A stretch of DNA of 32,455 nucleotides from HGM04593 sp045644465. Its GTDB lineage: Bacteria > Bacteroidota > Bacteroidia > Bacteroidales > Bacteroidaceae. This document shows positions 32,201 through 32,455 of this stretch, one piece after another. Position numbers and translations under genes: made by a program. The notes under the pieces were generated by a model. It worked only from the letters and a program-made list of their open reading frames with translations. It searched no databases and was not told the DNA's origin. Position 1 is the stretch's first letter. Every line of letters begins with the position of its first letter. The DNA lies in NCBI GenBank assembly GCA_045644465.1, contig JAZRGV010000012.1, forward strand, positions 1 to 32,455, given 5' to 3'.

Positions 32201-32455
32201 TGTTTCTTATATGTTACAGCAGCCAGGGTATTGAATACAAAGGCAAAGAGAGCCAGTGCCACATAATTCACCCACAATTCGGCAATAGATGTACCCTTAA
32301 GATATACAGAACGTAATATTTCAACAAAATAACGCGGTGGAAGTATCAGTGTGAAGCGTTGAGCCCATTCCGGCATTGAATCAACAGGAGTGAGCAAACC
32401 ACTCATCAACATAAAAATCATAATGAAAAAGAACATGACAAACATTGTCTGTTGC
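32194..32455 (-). CDS. ABC-2 type transporter permease, C-terminal part
   Basis: The last ~86 codons of a membrane protein whose start lies outside the window; the frame is open to the window edge (QQT before the first visible Met). The segment FVMFFFIMIFMLMSGLLTPV, then SMPEWAQRFTLILPPRYFVE, a short amphipathic stretch and a last membrane helix with a KKQI end are the usual C-terminus of ABC-2 (YhhJ/YbhR-like) exporters for drugs or other molecules. The ATP-binding partner is not in the window, so substrate and operon are unknown. Confidence 0.85.
   Translation of the reverse strand, partial: QQTMFVMFFFIMIFMLMSGLLTPVDSMPEWAQRFTLILPPRYFVEILRSVYLKGTSIAELWVNYVALALFAFVFNTLAAVTYKKQI

Overview
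The window reads as a chromosome segment of a gut-type Bacteroidales bacterium. Three kinds of evidence point there. The protein families are typical of the order: a BspA-like leucine-rich-repeat surface protein, proteins with type IX secretion (T9SS) C-terminal tails, an OprO/P-type porin feeding a Dcu carrier, and a GH20 hexosaminidase. Most transcription units are preceded by the Bacteroidetes promoter pattern (TTG or TTTG, about 19-20 bases, then TAnnTTTG). The tRNAs lack an encoded CCA. I cannot fix genus or species from the sequence.

Layout. 1-1467: the 5' part of a secreted BspA-like LRR gene (minus), running off the window. 1552-1884: a structured minus-strand RNA with a promoter-like -7 box and a terminator-like end, just upstream of that gene. 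2174-3247: an N-acetylhexosamine 1-kinase (minus), back to back with the RNase P RNA gene (plus). 8824-3765: a four-gene minus-strand operon of type II asparaginase, porin, C4-dicarboxylate carrier and K+/H+ antiporter. 9075-11921: a SpoU/TrmH-family RNA methyltransferase and a GH20 hexosaminidase (plus). 12016-12171: SRP RNA (minus) with its own promoter and terminator. 12313-17602: three paralogous secreted proteins with near-identical T9SS tails. 17705-19609: NAD+ synthetase whose glutaminase domain lacks the expected catalytic cysteine. 19646-20504: a tRNA cluster (minus; Ser-GCT, two Glu-CTC, one broken Glu copy) followed by four tandem copies of a ~94-bp repeat, flanked by a second copy of the tRNA-Glu 3' end. 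20685-26778: a GNAT-like protein, guanine deaminase, NadC, RlmH, a beta-helix lipoprotein and PepD. 26953-32153: a small membrane protein with an OmpH-like lipoprotein, then aspartase and ClpB. 32194-32455: the end of an ABC-2 permease.

How the genes fit together. Asparaginase in the periplasm, an outer-membrane porin, a Dcu carrier and, at a distance, aspartase form a plausible asparagine/aspartate-to-fumarate route feeding anaerobic fumarate respiration, with ammonia released twice. NadC and NadE are the first committed and last steps of quinolinate-based NAD synthesis. The hexosamine kinase and GH20 enzyme suit use of host or microbial amino-sugar glycans.

The most unusual items are the NadE without its glutaminase cysteine, the switch-like structured RNA before the LRR gene, and the 94-bp repeat array sitting between two copies of a tRNA 3' end.
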